A stretch of 64,000 nt of DNA, from NCBI GenBank assembly GCA_900489925.1, contig UEHQ01000021.1:1-64000 (forward strand), given 5' to 3'. The stretch comes from Hyphomicrobiales bacterium (GTDB lineage Bacteria > Pseudomonadota > Alphaproteobacteria > Rhizobiales > Rhizobiaceae). Positions 14,791-22,969 of this stretch are shown piece by piece. Numbering within the stretch: the stretch's first letter is position 1; each line of letters begins with the position of its first letter. Position numbers and translations under genes: made by a program. The notes beneath the pieces are model-generated. The model saw only the letters and a program-made list of their open reading frames with translations, was not told where the DNA came from and did not search any database.

Positions 14791-15825
14791 GTGAACAGAA
14801 CTGGACCATTGGCCGACATGCAGTTTCCGCTGGAAGGTAAAGAGCTCTTGATGGAGAGGGCTCTTGCCAGCGCCGGAATCTCGGTCGTCTACCAGGATCC
14901 CGATCTTTCCATCGTCTATACCGAAAACCTCCCCCCTCATTTTCAGACCATGTCAGCGCCCGGCGGTAGCGATGCCGACATGTTTGGCGAGGCGCATGCG
15001 CGGATCCTGGAAATCCAGAAGCGCAAGGTTCTTGAAAGCGGCAGCCCGAGCAGCACCGAGGTCGATATTGCCATCGATGGCGAGATGCGGACCTACGAGC
15101 TGAAAATGGAGCGCGTCGGTCTCGGCAATGAAGTCGGCATATTGTCCGTGATCACCGAAATCACCGAAACGCGCCACCGCGAGAAGGTGCTGAAGTCGCT
15201 TCTTCGCGAATTGTCCCACCGGTCCAAGAATCTGCTTGCGATCATTCAGGGCATCGCCACGCAAACCGCGCGCAATACCTTGTCCCTTGACGCTTTCCTC
15301 GTGAAGTTCCGCGGTCGACTCCAGTCGCTGTCGAACTCGCAGGACCTGATCACGGACTCAAGCTGGCGCGGGGCATTCCTGTTCGAACTGAGTGAAAAGC
15401 AATTTGCACCCTATTGGCCGGAGACCGCCGGCCCTCTGCCGATTGTCGGTTTGAACGTGCATCTGACGCCGAACGCGGCGGTGCATGTTGGCCTCGCGCT
15501 ACATGAATTGATCGTCAATTCCGCCTCGTACGGCGCCATCGCCGGCCCCGCTCCTTCGGTCGCGCTGGACTGCCAGGAAACGATGCTCGCCGACAGAAAG
15601 GCAATCGAGGTGTCCTGGGTCGAAACCCTGCACGACCGCAACGAGGTTCATGAATTCAGCGAGAACAGCTTCGGCAAGATCGTCCTGGAGCGCGTGGTCC
15701 CTTCGGCCGTCAATGGCAGGGCTGAACTCAAGCTCCTGCCCGGTCGGATCGAGTACCATCTCGTGATCCCGGACGCCGAATTCGAAATCCTCAAACGCGC
15801 ACCCCAACGCATGAGCTCACGCTGA
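14791..15825 (+). CDS. HWE/HisKA_2-type sensor histidine kinase next to phyR
   Basis: 344 aa from the GTG at 14791 (TTG at 14788 and ATG at 14818 are alternatives; ggaagg precedes the GTG). Residues about 15-130 form a PAS-like sensor without membrane segments, so the kinase is cytosolic. The dimerisation helix carries H143 in LRELSHRSKNLLAIIQG. The ATP site has ALHELIVNSASYGAI instead of the usual N-box order, as in HWE/HisKA_2 kinases, which commonly phosphorylate PhyR. Adjacency to phyR and its EcfG promoter support a role in the general stress response, as activator or feedback phosphatase. Confidence 0.85.
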   Translation: MNRTGPLADMQFPLEGKELLMERALASAGISVVYQDPDLSIVYTENLPPHFQTMSAPGGSDADMFGEAHARILEIQKRKVLESGSPSSTEVDIAIDGEMRTYELKMERVGLGNEVGILSVITEITETRHREKVLKSLLRELSHRSKNLLAIIQGIATQTARNTLSLDAFLVKFRGRLQSLSNSQDLITDSSWRGAFLFELSEKQFAPYWPETAGPLPIVGLNVHLTPNAAVHVGLALHELIVNSASYGAIAGPAPSVALDCQETMLADRKAIEVSWVETLHDRNEVHEFSENSFGKIVLERVVPSAVNGRAELKLLPGRIEYHLVIPDAEFEILKRAPQRMSSR

Positions 15826-15844
15826 GCTTGGCGCCAACAAGGAA

Positions 15845-15875
15845 ACAGCCAGTGCGAGGGCGGCGCACCGGCTGT
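15845..15875 (-). terminator. Hairpin ending the candidate small RNA
   Basis: Arms 15845-15856 and 15864-15875 are 12 bp with one mismatch around a 7-nt loop. On the minus strand a T-rich stretch follows. It could also contribute to the 3' end of the histidine kinase transcript, although no T-run follows on that strand. Confidence 0.5.
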
Positions 15876-15965
15876 CTTCACTCACCGGGAGGGGACCGTG
15901 AGTGTGGATCCGAGCGATGGGTTGGGGGCGCGCATTTTGGGTCGATGCGATCATCGTTCGGATAC
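15845..15965 (-). ncRNA. Candidate EcfG-dependent small RNA
   Basis: A consensus EcfG promoter points left from 15996-15972 and predicts a start near 15965. Downstream there is no credible ORF, but there are two stem-loops; the last (15875-15845) pairs ACAGCCGGTGCG with CGCACTGGCTGT apart from one mismatch and is followed by TTTCCTTGTT. The resulting RNA would be about 120 nt, convergent with the end of the histidine kinase gene. General-stress-sigma-dependent small RNAs are known in this class (GsrN in Caulobacter); no sequence similarity to it is claimed. Confidence 0.45.
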
Positions 15966-15971
15966 CGCTTT

Positions 15972-15996
15972 AACGGCTAGGCCGCAGAATGGTTCC
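15972..15996 (-). promoter_or_regulatory. EcfG-type promoter pointing away from preT
   Basis: On the minus strand GGAAC (15996-15992), 16-bp spacer, CGTT (15975-15972), a perfect consensus match. No protein gene lies downstream on that strand before the antisense of the kinase gene. Confidence 0.7.
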
Positions 15997-16159
15997 GATC
16001 CGTCGTCGAAAAAGCTGCATTTTTTTGAATCTTTTTTCCGCCTCGCCACCTGAGCTTTCGATCGCTCAGCGATCAATCGGAACGAACCAAAAGACACGAC
16101 AAAAAATCTGTTTATAACAAAGAGATAACTCACCTTCGCCAGAAACAAAATGTCAAAAT

Positions 16160-16175
16160 TTTACCGTTTGATAAA
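16160..16175. promoter_or_regulatory. Weak RutR-like palindrome upstream of preT
   Basis: TTTACCG-TT-TGATAAA has four differences from the RutR consensus TTGACCA-NN-TGGTCAA but the same spacing and symmetry. It is 60 bp upstream of preT, whose products degrade pyrimidines. Confidence 0.35.
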
Positions 16176-16235
16176 TTTTTAAACCTGAGTTACGCTTCGT
16201 TCCACTGGCCGTTTACCAATAATGAGGGAACTTCA

Positions 16236-17597
16236 ATGGAACGTCTGGAAACTGGGATTCGTGCAGGCCGGCTTTCGCCCGCCGAGTACGACGCTAATTT
16301 CTCCGATCTCCATCCGCGCCTGGATAAGCACGAGGCGCTGGTGGCAGCAGACCGCTGCTATTTCTGCTACGACGCGCCGTGCATGACGGCCTGTCCCACC
16401 TCCATCGATATCCCGCTTTTCATCAGGCAGATATCGACGGGAAATCCGCTTGGCTCCGCCAAGACGATCTTCGACCAGAACATTCTCGGCGGCATGTGCG
16501 CCCGCGTCTGTCCCACCGAGGACCTCTGCGAGCAGGCCTGTGTGCGCAATACCGCCGAGGAGCGTCCGGTCGAGATCGGCCGCCTGCAGCGCTATGCGAC
16601 CGACGCCGCGATGGATGCTGGGCGACAGTTCTATGCCCGCGCGGCAGCGACCGGCAAACGGATCGCCGTTGTCGGCGCCGGACCGGCTGGGCTGGCCGCC
16701 GCGCATCGCCTCGCGGTGAAGGGCCACGAGGTCGTCATCTACGACAGCAAGCCAAAATCCGGTGGTCTCAACGAGTATGGCATCGCGACCTACAAGGCCG
16801 TCGATGATTTCGCACAGAAGGAGGTCGATTACGTCCTCTCGATCGGCGGGATCGAAGTGGTCCATGGCAAGGAACTGGGGCGCGACTTCACCCTTGCCGA
16901 CCTGCAGTCGCAATATGATGCAGTCTTCCTTGGCATCGGCCTGGCAGGCGTCAACGCATTGCGCCTCGAAGGCGAAAGCCTCCCCGGTGTCGACGATGCT
17001 GTCGACTTCATCGAAGGTCTTCGGCAAGCAACCAACAAGGCCAACGTCGCGATCGGCCGCCGGGTGGTCGTTCTGGGCGGCGGCATGACCGCGATCGACG
17101 CGGCGATCCAGGCCAAGCTGCTCGGCGCCGAGGAAGTGACGATCTGTTATCGCCGCGGCAAGGAGCACATGAACGCCTCCGAATTCGAGCAGGATCTTGC
17201 CGCGTCCAAGGGCGTCATCCTGCGCCACTGGCTGGCGCCGAAGTCCATCCTGTCTCAGGACGGAAAGGTCGCCGCGATCGAGGTGGAGTACACGGCGATC
17301 GTGGATGGCCGCCTGACGACCACAGGCGAGACCGGTGTCATCGCGACCGACCAGATCTTCAAGGCAATCGGCCAGACCTTCGACGCTTCCGGTCTCGGTG
17401 CGCTGCGCATGGAAACCGGCCGCATCGCCATCGATCCAGAAGGCAAGACTTCGCTGGACGGCGTGTGGGCTGGCGGCGACTGCGTGTTCGGTGGTGACGA
17501 CCTCACCGTCTCGGCGGTCGCTCAGGGTCGCGATGCCGCTGAATCCATCAACCGTATGCTTGCTGCCGGTGCGCAGCCGGCCGCTGCCGTCGCTTGA
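16236..17597 (+). CDS. preT: Dihydropyrimidine dehydrogenase, NADH-binding subunit PreT
   Basis: 453 aa. The N-terminal domain has the Fe-S ligand pattern CYFCYDAPCMTACPTSIDIP (from residue about 46) and a second cysteine group CARVCPTEDLCEQACV. A dinucleotide-binding fold follows (VVGAGPAGLAAAHRLA near 145; VVLGGGMTAIDAA near 272). It is the GltD-like half of dihydropyrimidine dehydrogenase, passing electrons from NAD(P)H to PreA for reduction of uracil/thymine. It starts the pair preT-preA, 15 bp apart. Confidence 0.92.
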   Translation: MERLETGIRAGRLSPAEYDANFSDLHPRLDKHEALVAADRCYFCYDAPCMTACPTSIDIPLFIRQISTGNPLGSAKTIFDQNILGGMCARVCPTEDLCEQACVRNTAEERPVEIGRLQRYATDAAMDAGRQFYARAAATGKRIAVVGAGPAGLAAAHRLAVKGHEVVIYDSKPKSGGLNEYGIATYKAVDDFAQKEVDYVLSIGGIEVVHGKELGRDFTLADLQSQYDAVFLGIGLAGVNALRLEGESLPGVDDAVDFIEGLRQATNKANVAIGRRVVVLGGGMTAIDAAIQAKLLGAEEVTICYRRGKEHMNASEFEQDLAASKGVILRHWLAPKSILSQDGKVAAIEVEYTAIVDGRLTTTGETGVIATDQIFKAIGQTFDASGLGALRMETGRIAIDPEGKTSLDGVWAGGDCVFGGDDLTVSAVAQGRDAAESINRMLAAGAQPAAAVA

Positions 17598-17612
17598 AGG
17601 GGAGAATGAACA

Positions 17613-18926
17613 ATGGCTGATCTCCGCAATGATTTCGTCGGCATCAAGTCTCCGAACCCGTTCTGGCTGGCCTCAGCGCCGCCGACCGACAAGGCTTACA
17701 ACGTCGAGCGTGCCTTCAAGGCAGGCTGGGGCGGCGTTGTCTGGAAAACGCTCGGTGAGGAAGGCCCGCCTGTGGTCAACGTCAACGGCCCGCGCTACGG
17801 CGCGATCTGGGGCGCTGACCGTCGTCTGCTCGGCTTGAACAACATCGAGCTCATCACCGACCGCGACCTCTATACGAACCTGCGCGAAATGAAGCAGGTG
17901 AAGATGAACTGGCCGGATCGCGCCCTGATCGCTTCGATCATGGTGGCTTGCGAGGAGGAAAGCTGGAAGGCGATCCTGCCGCTCGTCGAAGAGACCGGCG
18001 CCGACGGCATCGAACTCAACTTCGGCTGTCCGCACGGAATGTCCGAGCGCGGCATGGGCGCCGCTGTTGGACAGGTGCCTGAATACATCGAAATGGTCGT
18101 GCGCTGGTGCAAGCAGTACACGCGCATGCCGGTCATCACCAAGCTGACGCCCAATATCACCGATATCCGCAAGCCGGCCCGCGCGGCAAAGGCAGGCGGC
18201 ACCGACGCGGTCTCACTGATCAACACGATCAACTCGATCACATCGGTCAATCTCGACACCTTCTCCCCCGAACCGTCCATCGACGGCAAGGGCAGCCATG
18301 GCGGCTATTGCGGCCCGGCGGTCAAGCCGATCGCACTCAACATGGTCGCCGAGATCGCCCGCGATCCGGAAACCTATGGCCTGCCGATCTCAGGTATTGG
18401 TGGTATCACCACTTGGCGCGACGCCGCCGAGTTCCTGGCGCTCGGCGCCGGCAACGTGCAGGTCTGCACGGCCGCGATGACCTATGGCTTCAAGATCGTG
18501 CAGGAGATGATATCCGGCCTCTCCGACTGGATGGATGCCAAGGGCCATCGCAATCTGGACGACATCACGGGCCGCGCCGTGCCGAATGTCTCGGACTGGC
18601 AGTATCTCAACCTGAACTACATCGCCAAGGCGAAGATCGATCAGGACGCCTGCATCAAGTGCGGCCGCTGTCACATCGCCTGCGAGGATACCTCGCACCA
18701 GGCGATCACCCAGTTCGTCAATGGCGTGCGCCATTTCGAAGTGATGGAAGACGAATGCGTCGGCTGCAATCTCTGCGTCAACGTCTGTCCCGTCGAGAAC
18801 TGCATCACGATGGAGCAGCTGCCCGTAGGCCAACTCGACCAGCGCACCGGCCGCCCTGTTGACCCGAACTACGCCAACTGGACCACGCATCCGAACAACC
18901 CGATGGCCCGCCAGGCTGCGGAGTAA
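17613..18926 (+). CDS. preA: Dihydropyrimidine dehydrogenase, catalytic subunit PreA
   Basis: 437 aa. Residues 1-330 form the FMN barrel related to dihydroorotate dehydrogenase, with the active-site loop NFGCPHGMSERGMG, in which the cysteine is the general acid. The C-terminal part has two 4Fe-4S motifs, CIKCGRCHIACE and CVGCNLCVNVCP. First step of reductive pyrimidine degradation; the later steps are encoded at 22970-25756. Confidence 0.93.
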   Translation: MADLRNDFVGIKSPNPFWLASAPPTDKAYNVERAFKAGWGGVVWKTLGEEGPPVVNVNGPRYGAIWGADRRLLGLNNIELITDRDLYTNLREMKQVKMNWPDRALIASIMVACEEESWKAILPLVEETGADGIELNFGCPHGMSERGMGAAVGQVPEYIEMVVRWCKQYTRMPVITKLTPNITDIRKPARAAKAGGTDAVSLINTINSITSVNLDTFSPEPSIDGKGSHGGYCGPAVKPIALNMVAEIARDPETYGLPISGIGGITTWRDAAEFLALGAGNVQVCTAAMTYGFKIVQEMISGLSDWMDAKGHRNLDDITGRAVPNVSDWQYLNLNYIAKAKIDQDACIKCGRCHIACEDTSHQAITQFVNGVRHFEVMEDECVGCNLCVNVCPVENCITMEQLPVGQLDQRTGRPVDPNYANWTTHPNNPMARQAAE

Positions 18927-18933
18927 CCACCTT

Positions 18934-18968
18934 GCAACGCCGCGGAAGATTGTCTTTCGCGGCGTTGC
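18934..18968 (+). terminator. Long hairpin after preA
   Basis: GCAACGCCGCG at 18934-18944 pairs with CGCGGCGTTGC at 18958-18968, and the inner AAGA/TCTT extends the stem to about 16 bp with one G:T pair and a 3-nt loop. No U-run follows, so it may work with Rho or as a stable RNA 3' end. Starts 7 bp after the preA stop. Confidence 0.65.
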
Positions 18969-19036
18969 CTATGGCGGGCTTTATGCTATCGATGCCTCGC
19001 TGCACTGTTGCAGCGCTCTTTCAAGAGGAGGCAGCC

Positions 19037-19272
19037 ATGGCTCGCAAACACCTCACCGATCTCAGCTTTTGAGGTCACGTCCAAGCGGCGTAAATCCTAT
19101 CCATCGGAAACCAGGGTTAAAACCGGCCGGCAGTTCGTCCACGGCGACGTCGAGCTGATCGAAAAACTCGGCCGCAACGATCCGTGCCCGTGCGGTTCGC
19201 GGAGGCGCTTTCAAGAACTGCTGCCTTAAATCCGGCAGCTTTGATGGCATCCACCGTCACCACTACTTTTAG
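19037..19272 (+). pseudogene. SEC-C motif small protein, broken by two frameshifts
   Basis: A strong ribosome site (aagaggag) precedes the ATG at 19037 (MARKHLTDLSF), which stops at 19072. A different frame continues with EVTSKRRKSYPSETR and ELIEKLGRNDPCPCGS. Near 19200 it must shift again to read GGAFKNCCLKSG, ending at 19272. Joined, these give a SEC-C zinc motif (CxC...CC) of about 78 residues, as in small rhizobial SEC-C proteins. Two breaks in 130 bp point to decay; two sequencing errors are the other possibility. Confidence 0.65.
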
Positions 19273-19330
19273 GGACCGCGAATAGAGCGTATCCGGCAAA
19301 CGCACGGAAAACCGTGCGTTTGTCTCCGCC

Positions 19331-20350
19331 CTAACCTTCCCCACCTGTAAACGAGCGACGATAGGCACCGGGGCTGGTTCCGAGCCGCTTGCGGAAGTGG
19401 TGGCGCATCGTCGCCGGCGTGCCGAAGCCACAGGCGATGGCGATATCGTCGAGCGACGCGTCGCCGCGTCTCTCCAGCAATTCGCGCGCATGGCGCAATC
19501 GCTCCTTCAGCAGCCATTCCCCAACACTCGATCCGGTCGTGGTCTCAAAGCGTCTCTGGAACGTGCGCTGGCTCATCCCGGCCTTGGCCGCCAGAAGACT
19601 GATCGGCTGCTCCTCGTCGAGCCGCGCCCGCATCCACTCGATCAAAGGTCCGAGCCGGACGCCCTCGCGCTCCTGCGGCACCGGCGCGCTGATGAACTGC
19701 GCCTGCCCTCCCTCGCGATGCGGCGGCACCACGAGGCGGCGCGCAACACTGTTTGCTGCCTCGGCGCCGAAATCGCCACGGACGACATGCAGGCAGAGAT
19801 CGATACCGGCAGCACTCCCGGCCGCCGTCAGAATGCTGCCCTCGTCCATATAAAGGACACTCGCATCCAGCATGATCTCGGGATAGCGCGCGGCGACGGC
19901 GGACACGTAACGCCAATGCGTCGTCGCCCGGCGGCCGGCCAGAAGACCGGACGCAGCAAGAACCGCCACACCCGAACACAGCGACATCACCCGCGCGCCA
20001 CGTTCATGGGCGGCGCACAATGCGGATATGAGATCATCCGGCACCGGCGCATCGATGCCGCGCCAGCCAGGAACGACGATCAGGTCGGCTTCGCCGAGAA
20101 CATCGAGGCCACGGTCGACGCTGACCGTCAACCCGCCGGCCGCCCGCAACGGGCCCGGCTCGATGCCGCAGACAGCAAAGCGATACCACCCCTCACCCAT
20201 CTCCGGACGCGGGAGCCCGAAAACCTCGTAGGCAATGCCGAACTCGAACGTGCAAAGCCCATCATAGGCGAGCACGGCAACCTGCGGACCGGATGTTTGA
20301 ACTGTGTTTGGCACGATCTTCACGCCAATCGTCATTATGGCCAATTTCAT
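19331..20350 (-). CDS. ftrA: FtrA-like AraC/GATase1 transcriptional regulator
   Basis: 339 aa. Residues about 22-195 form a DJ-1/PfpI-like domain (QVAVLAYDGLCTFEFGIAYE at its start; VMSLCSGVAVLAASGLL around the nucleophile-elbow cysteine). Residues about 235-335 are an AraC DNA-binding domain with two helix-turn-helix units (SLLAAKAGMSQRTFQRRFE; IAIACGFGTPATMRHHFRK). This architecture is GlxA/FtrA. An adjacent rhodanese gene, divergently transcribed (starts 56 bp apart), is its probable target, a pairing common in proteobacteria. Confidence 0.85.
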   Translation of the reverse strand: MKLAIMTIGVKIVPNTVQTSGPQVAVLAYDGLCTFEFGIAYEVFGLPRPEMGEGWYRFAVCGIEPGPLRAAGGLTVSVDRGLDVLGEADLIVVPGWRGIDAPVPDDLISALCAAHERGARVMSLCSGVAVLAASGLLAGRRATTHWRYVSAVAARYPEIMLDASVLYMDEGSILTAAGSAAGIDLCLHVVRGDFGAEAANSVARRLVVPPHREGGQAQFISAPVPQEREGVRLGPLIEWMRARLDEEQPISLLAAKAGMSQRTFQRRFETTTGSSVGEWLLKERLRHARELLERRGDASLDDIAIACGFGTPATMRHHFRKRLGTSPGAYRRSFTGGEG

Positions 20351-20405
20351 CAGGAGATATCATCTTGCATGGTCAGAGGCAATTCCAACCCTGAAAGGAA
20401 GTGCC

Positions 20406-20819
20406 ATGCCTAGCTCCGTCGCCGAAACCCCTGCCGCCTCGCCCGAAGCCACCGCCGCCTACTACGCCCGCAAGCTCGCCTTCGAGACCGACTGCTGGGA
20501 TGTCCACGCGTCGCTGGCCGCCGGACACGACGACTTTGTCCTCCTGGATGTCCGTTCGCCGACGCTCTTTGCGCAAGCGCACATCCCCGGCTCCATCAAT
20601 CTTCCGCATGGCAAGATGACGGCGCACCGCATGTCCTCCTGGCCGGCAGAAACGCTCTTCGTCGTCTACTGCGCCGGTCCGCACTGCAACGGCACCGACA
20701 AGGCCGCTCTGCGCCTCGCCAGGCTCGGCCTGTCGGTGAAAGTCATGATCGGCGGGATGACCGGCTGGGCCGACGAAGGCTTTTCGTTCGAAAGTTCCGA
20801 GGCTACCACGGCGGCCTAA
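20406..20819 (+). CDS. Rhodanese-like sulfurtransferase
   Basis: 137 aa single-domain rhodanese from the ATG at 20406 with aaaggaag upstream. CDC25-like fold with LLDVRSPTLFAQAHIPGSIN and an active-site loop starting at the cysteine of VVYCAGPHCNGTDKAA. The loop CAGPHC is longer than the plain thiosulfate type and has a second cysteine. It likely moves sulfane sulfur in the cytoplasm. Divergent from ftrA. Confidence 0.85.
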   Translation: MPSSVAETPAASPEATAAYYARKLAFETDCWDVHASLAAGHDDFVLLDVRSPTLFAQAHIPGSINLPHGKMTAHRMSSWPAETLFVVYCAGPHCNGTDKAALRLARLGLSVKVMIGGMTGWADEGFSFESSEATTAA

Positions 20820-20865
20820 CAGGCGTGGCGCTGTCGCCCGATCGCTGTTCACAGCGGGGCATTGT

Positions 20866-20906
20866 CTTTTCTGCGCCAACGGCCATAGTCGTTACGCGCA
20901 GAAAAG
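20866..20906 (+). promoter_or_regulatory. Hairpin ending at the ribosome site of the glycosyltransferase gene
   Basis: CTTTTCTGCGC (20866-20876) and GCGCAGAAAAG (20896-20906) are perfect 11-bp arms; inner AACG/CGTT adds four pairs. The right arm contains the purine-rich GAAAAGG that precedes the start at 20919, so folding could mask translation. Alternatively it ends the rhodanese transcript. Confidence 0.45.
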
Positions 20907-20918
20907 GTGGCCGCCCGC

Positions 20919-21977
20919 ATGAAACATCACATCGTCGCGATCGGCCCGCTGCCTCCGCCGCTTCACGGCTTCTCCTACGCGACATCGGCCATGACCGCAC
21001 TTCTGTCCGAGGAAAACGTCACCGTACTTCAGAACCTGTCTCCGCCAGAAAATGCGGGGCGCGTTGTCAGGCACGCGAGCAAGCTTCGCCGGGTTCTCGG
21101 CGCCTGCGGCCGGCTGTTGCTGGACCGGCGCCTTGAGGGCAAGGCCTGCTATCTCGGCTGCGACGGCGGCTGGGGCATGTGGTACACGCTGCTGATTGTG
21201 ATCGTTTCCAGGCTATTGGCTTACCCGACCTACCTCCACCATCACAGCTTCCGCTATATCGACAAACCGGGTATGGCAATGCGCGGCATACTCGCGCTCG
21301 GGGGACCGAGCCTGACACATGTTTTCCTGTGCGAGATCATGCGCGATCGCTTCGTCGACGCCTATGCAGTGCGGCTGCGCAGCGTGATCATCTCCAATGC
21401 CGCCTTCGTGGCGCCGGCCGATGACCGGGCGGCGCTGCAGCCAAGGCCTCTCACCATCGGCATGTTGAGCAATCTCAGCCGCGAAAAAGGGCTGGAGACG
21501 TTCATCGAGTTGCTGAGGCAATGTCGCAGTGAAGGGTTGGCTGTCCAGGCGATCCTCGCCGGACCAGTCGCCAATAACCAAGATCGCACGAGCATCGAAG
21601 CGGCTGTGAAGGAATTCGGTGGCGCACTGGACTATCGCGGCGCCGTCTACGACGAGGCGAAGGCAGCATTCTACGGAAACATCGATGTCTTCGTTTTCCC
21701 TAGCGGCTATGTCAACGAAGCGCAGCCGATTGTCATCTTCGAGGCCAAGGCCGCCGGCTGCGCCGTTATCGCCTACAACAGGGGCTGTATCCGCAAGCAA
21801 CTCGACGGAAGTGATCTGCTCATCCCCGCCAATGGCGACTTCGTTCCGACGAGCATTGCATGGATCGCGGCCATCCCGCCAGACTTCCCCCGCTCCACTT
21901 GGCGCCGACGCACGCGACAGGACTATGCCGAGCGCTACCAAAGGGCGCTGAAGCGAGCCCGATCCCTGCTGGACTGA
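20919..21977 (+). CDS. GT4-type glycosyltransferase
   Basis: 352 aa from the ATG at 20919 (an in-frame GTG at 20907 is less likely). A GT-B fold is indicated by the N-terminal IVAIGPLPPPLHGFSYAT, where glycine-rich loops bind the acceptor, and the donor-site region VFPSGYVNEAQPIVIFEAKA with the ExxE-type motif of group 1 glycosyltransferases. It probably adds a sugar to a surface polysaccharide or glycolipid. It has no polysaccharide genes as neighbours, so the substrate is unknown. Confidence 0.75.
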   Translation: MKHHIVAIGPLPPPLHGFSYATSAMTALLSEENVTVLQNLSPPENAGRVVRHASKLRRVLGACGRLLLDRRLEGKACYLGCDGGWGMWYTLLIVIVSRLLAYPTYLHHHSFRYIDKPGMAMRGILALGGPSLTHVFLCEIMRDRFVDAYAVRLRSVIISNAAFVAPADDRAALQPRPLTIGMLSNLSREKGLETFIELLRQCRSEGLAVQAILAGPVANNQDRTSIEAAVKEFGGALDYRGAVYDEAKAAFYGNIDVFVFPSGYVNEAQPIVIFEAKAAGCAVIAYNRGCIRKQLDGSDLLIPANGDFVPTSIAWIAAIPPDFPRSTWRRRTRQDYAERYQRALKRARSLLD

Positions 21978-22019
21978 GAGTTGGAACGCGAGGCGGCTGT
22001 CTAGCTGCTGCTACAGCAC

Positions 22020-22664
22020 CTACGGCTGAGCGACACGCAATCCATCGATGAAAAGCTGTTCCAGAAACCGGGCCGCATCTTCGAACCGACCTTCGCCGGA
22101 ATTGTCCTGGCCAAGGACCGCGCGCACCTGGACATCGAAATCCGCATAGTGCTGGGTCGTCGACCAGATGGAGAAGATGAGGTGATAGGGATCGCATTTC
22201 ACGATCTTCCCCTCCTTGGCCCAGGTGCGGATGACGTCCGCCTTTTCGTCCACAAGCGCCTTCAGAGGCCCCTTGAGCTCGTCCTCGATATGCGGCGCGC
22301 CCTGCAGCACCTCATTGGCGAAGAGGCGGCTCTCGCGCGGGAAGTCGCGGGCCATTTCGAGCTTGCGGCGGATATAGCTGCGGATCTCGCTCTCCGGGTT
22401 GCCCGCGGCATCAAAGGCGCGCAGCGGCTCGAGCCAGGTGAAGAGAACGCGGTCGATCAAAGCCCGGTGCATCGCTTCCTTGGTGCGGAAGTAATAGAGC
22501 AGATTGGGCTTCGACATGCCCGCCACTTCGGCGATCTGATCGATGGTGGAGCCACGAAAGCCGCTGACCGAAAACACGTCGAGCGCAGCTTCCAGGATCT
22601 GTTCTTCCTTTGCTTCCTGGATGCGTGTGCGTCGCTGCGTCTTCGCTGCTCTCGGGATTGCCAT
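22020..22664 (-). CDS. rutR: RutR-like TetR regulator of pyrimidine catabolism
   Basis: 214 aa. The N-terminal helix-turn-helix spans about residues 25-65 (STIDQIAEVAGMSKPNLLYY), and the C-terminal region WLEPLRAFDAAGNPESEIRS and the TTQHYADFDVQV segment match the RutR ligand domain, which binds uracil/thymine. It faces the amidohydrolase gene across a 305-bp region with a near-consensus RutR operator. It is thus expected to repress the hydrolase-dihydropyrimidinase genes until pyrimidines accumulate. Confidence 0.88.
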   Translation of the reverse strand: MAIPRAAKTQRRTRIQEAKEEQILEAALDVFSVSGFRGSTIDQIAEVAGMSKPNLLYYFRTKEAMHRALIDRVLFTWLEPLRAFDAAGNPESEIRSYIRRKLEMARDFPRESRLFANEVLQGAPHIEDELKGPLKALVDEKADVIRTWAKEGKIVKCDPYHLIFSIWSTTQHYADFDVQVRAVLGQDNSGEGRFEDAARFLEQLFIDGLRVAQP

Positions 22665-22969
22665 TTCGATCTTTTTTCCCTTTCAAATTCAACTATTTCG
22701 CTCAAGATTGAACAAGAATGACCGGCCGCCGAAAAAATAAGCAACTGCCCGTAATTTTGTCTGCAATTTTCCTGATTTTCGTCTTGAGCCCAGCGAAGGA
22801 AGTTGTAATGTTTACCAACCGGTCAAATTATCTGTCAGATGCAAAACAAAGGCAACTGACGATTTTCCGGCGCTGAATAAGACAAACAAGAGCGCCGGAA
22901 ACTGACCCACGGGAACAGACGGGCATGCACCTTGCATCGCCCAGGAAAAAACAGGTGAGGAATACGGAC
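22665..22969. other. 305-bp divergent control region, rutR / ureidopropionase
   Basis: It holds the RutR operator at 22811-22826 and AT-rich stretches on both sides that can serve as two promoters. There is no credible ORF. Confidence 0.6.
22811..22826. promoter_or_regulatory. RutR operator
   Basis: TTTACCA-AC-CGGTCAA matches the RutR consensus TTGACCA-NN-TGGTCAA at 12 of 14 fixed positions, centred between rutR and the hydrolase gene. The pairing of site and regulator gene makes the call strong. Confidence 0.75.

Larger units (their letters stand above)
15826..16235. other. 410-bp gap: hairpins, minus-strand EcfG promoter, preT control region
   Basis: The left half holds two hairpins (15845-15875; 15879-15904, CACTCAC/GTGAGTG) and an EcfG promoter directed leftward. 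The right half is AT-rich and leads to preT, with an imperfect RutR-like palindrome at 16160-16175. A 65-codon minus-strand frame at 15951-16148 spans the promoter and looks spurious. Confidence 0.6.

Noticed and set aside
15951..16148. 65-codon minus-strand ORF in the phyR-kinase/preT gap
   Set aside because: It spans the minus-strand EcfG promoter and has no ribosome site; a small RNA fits better.
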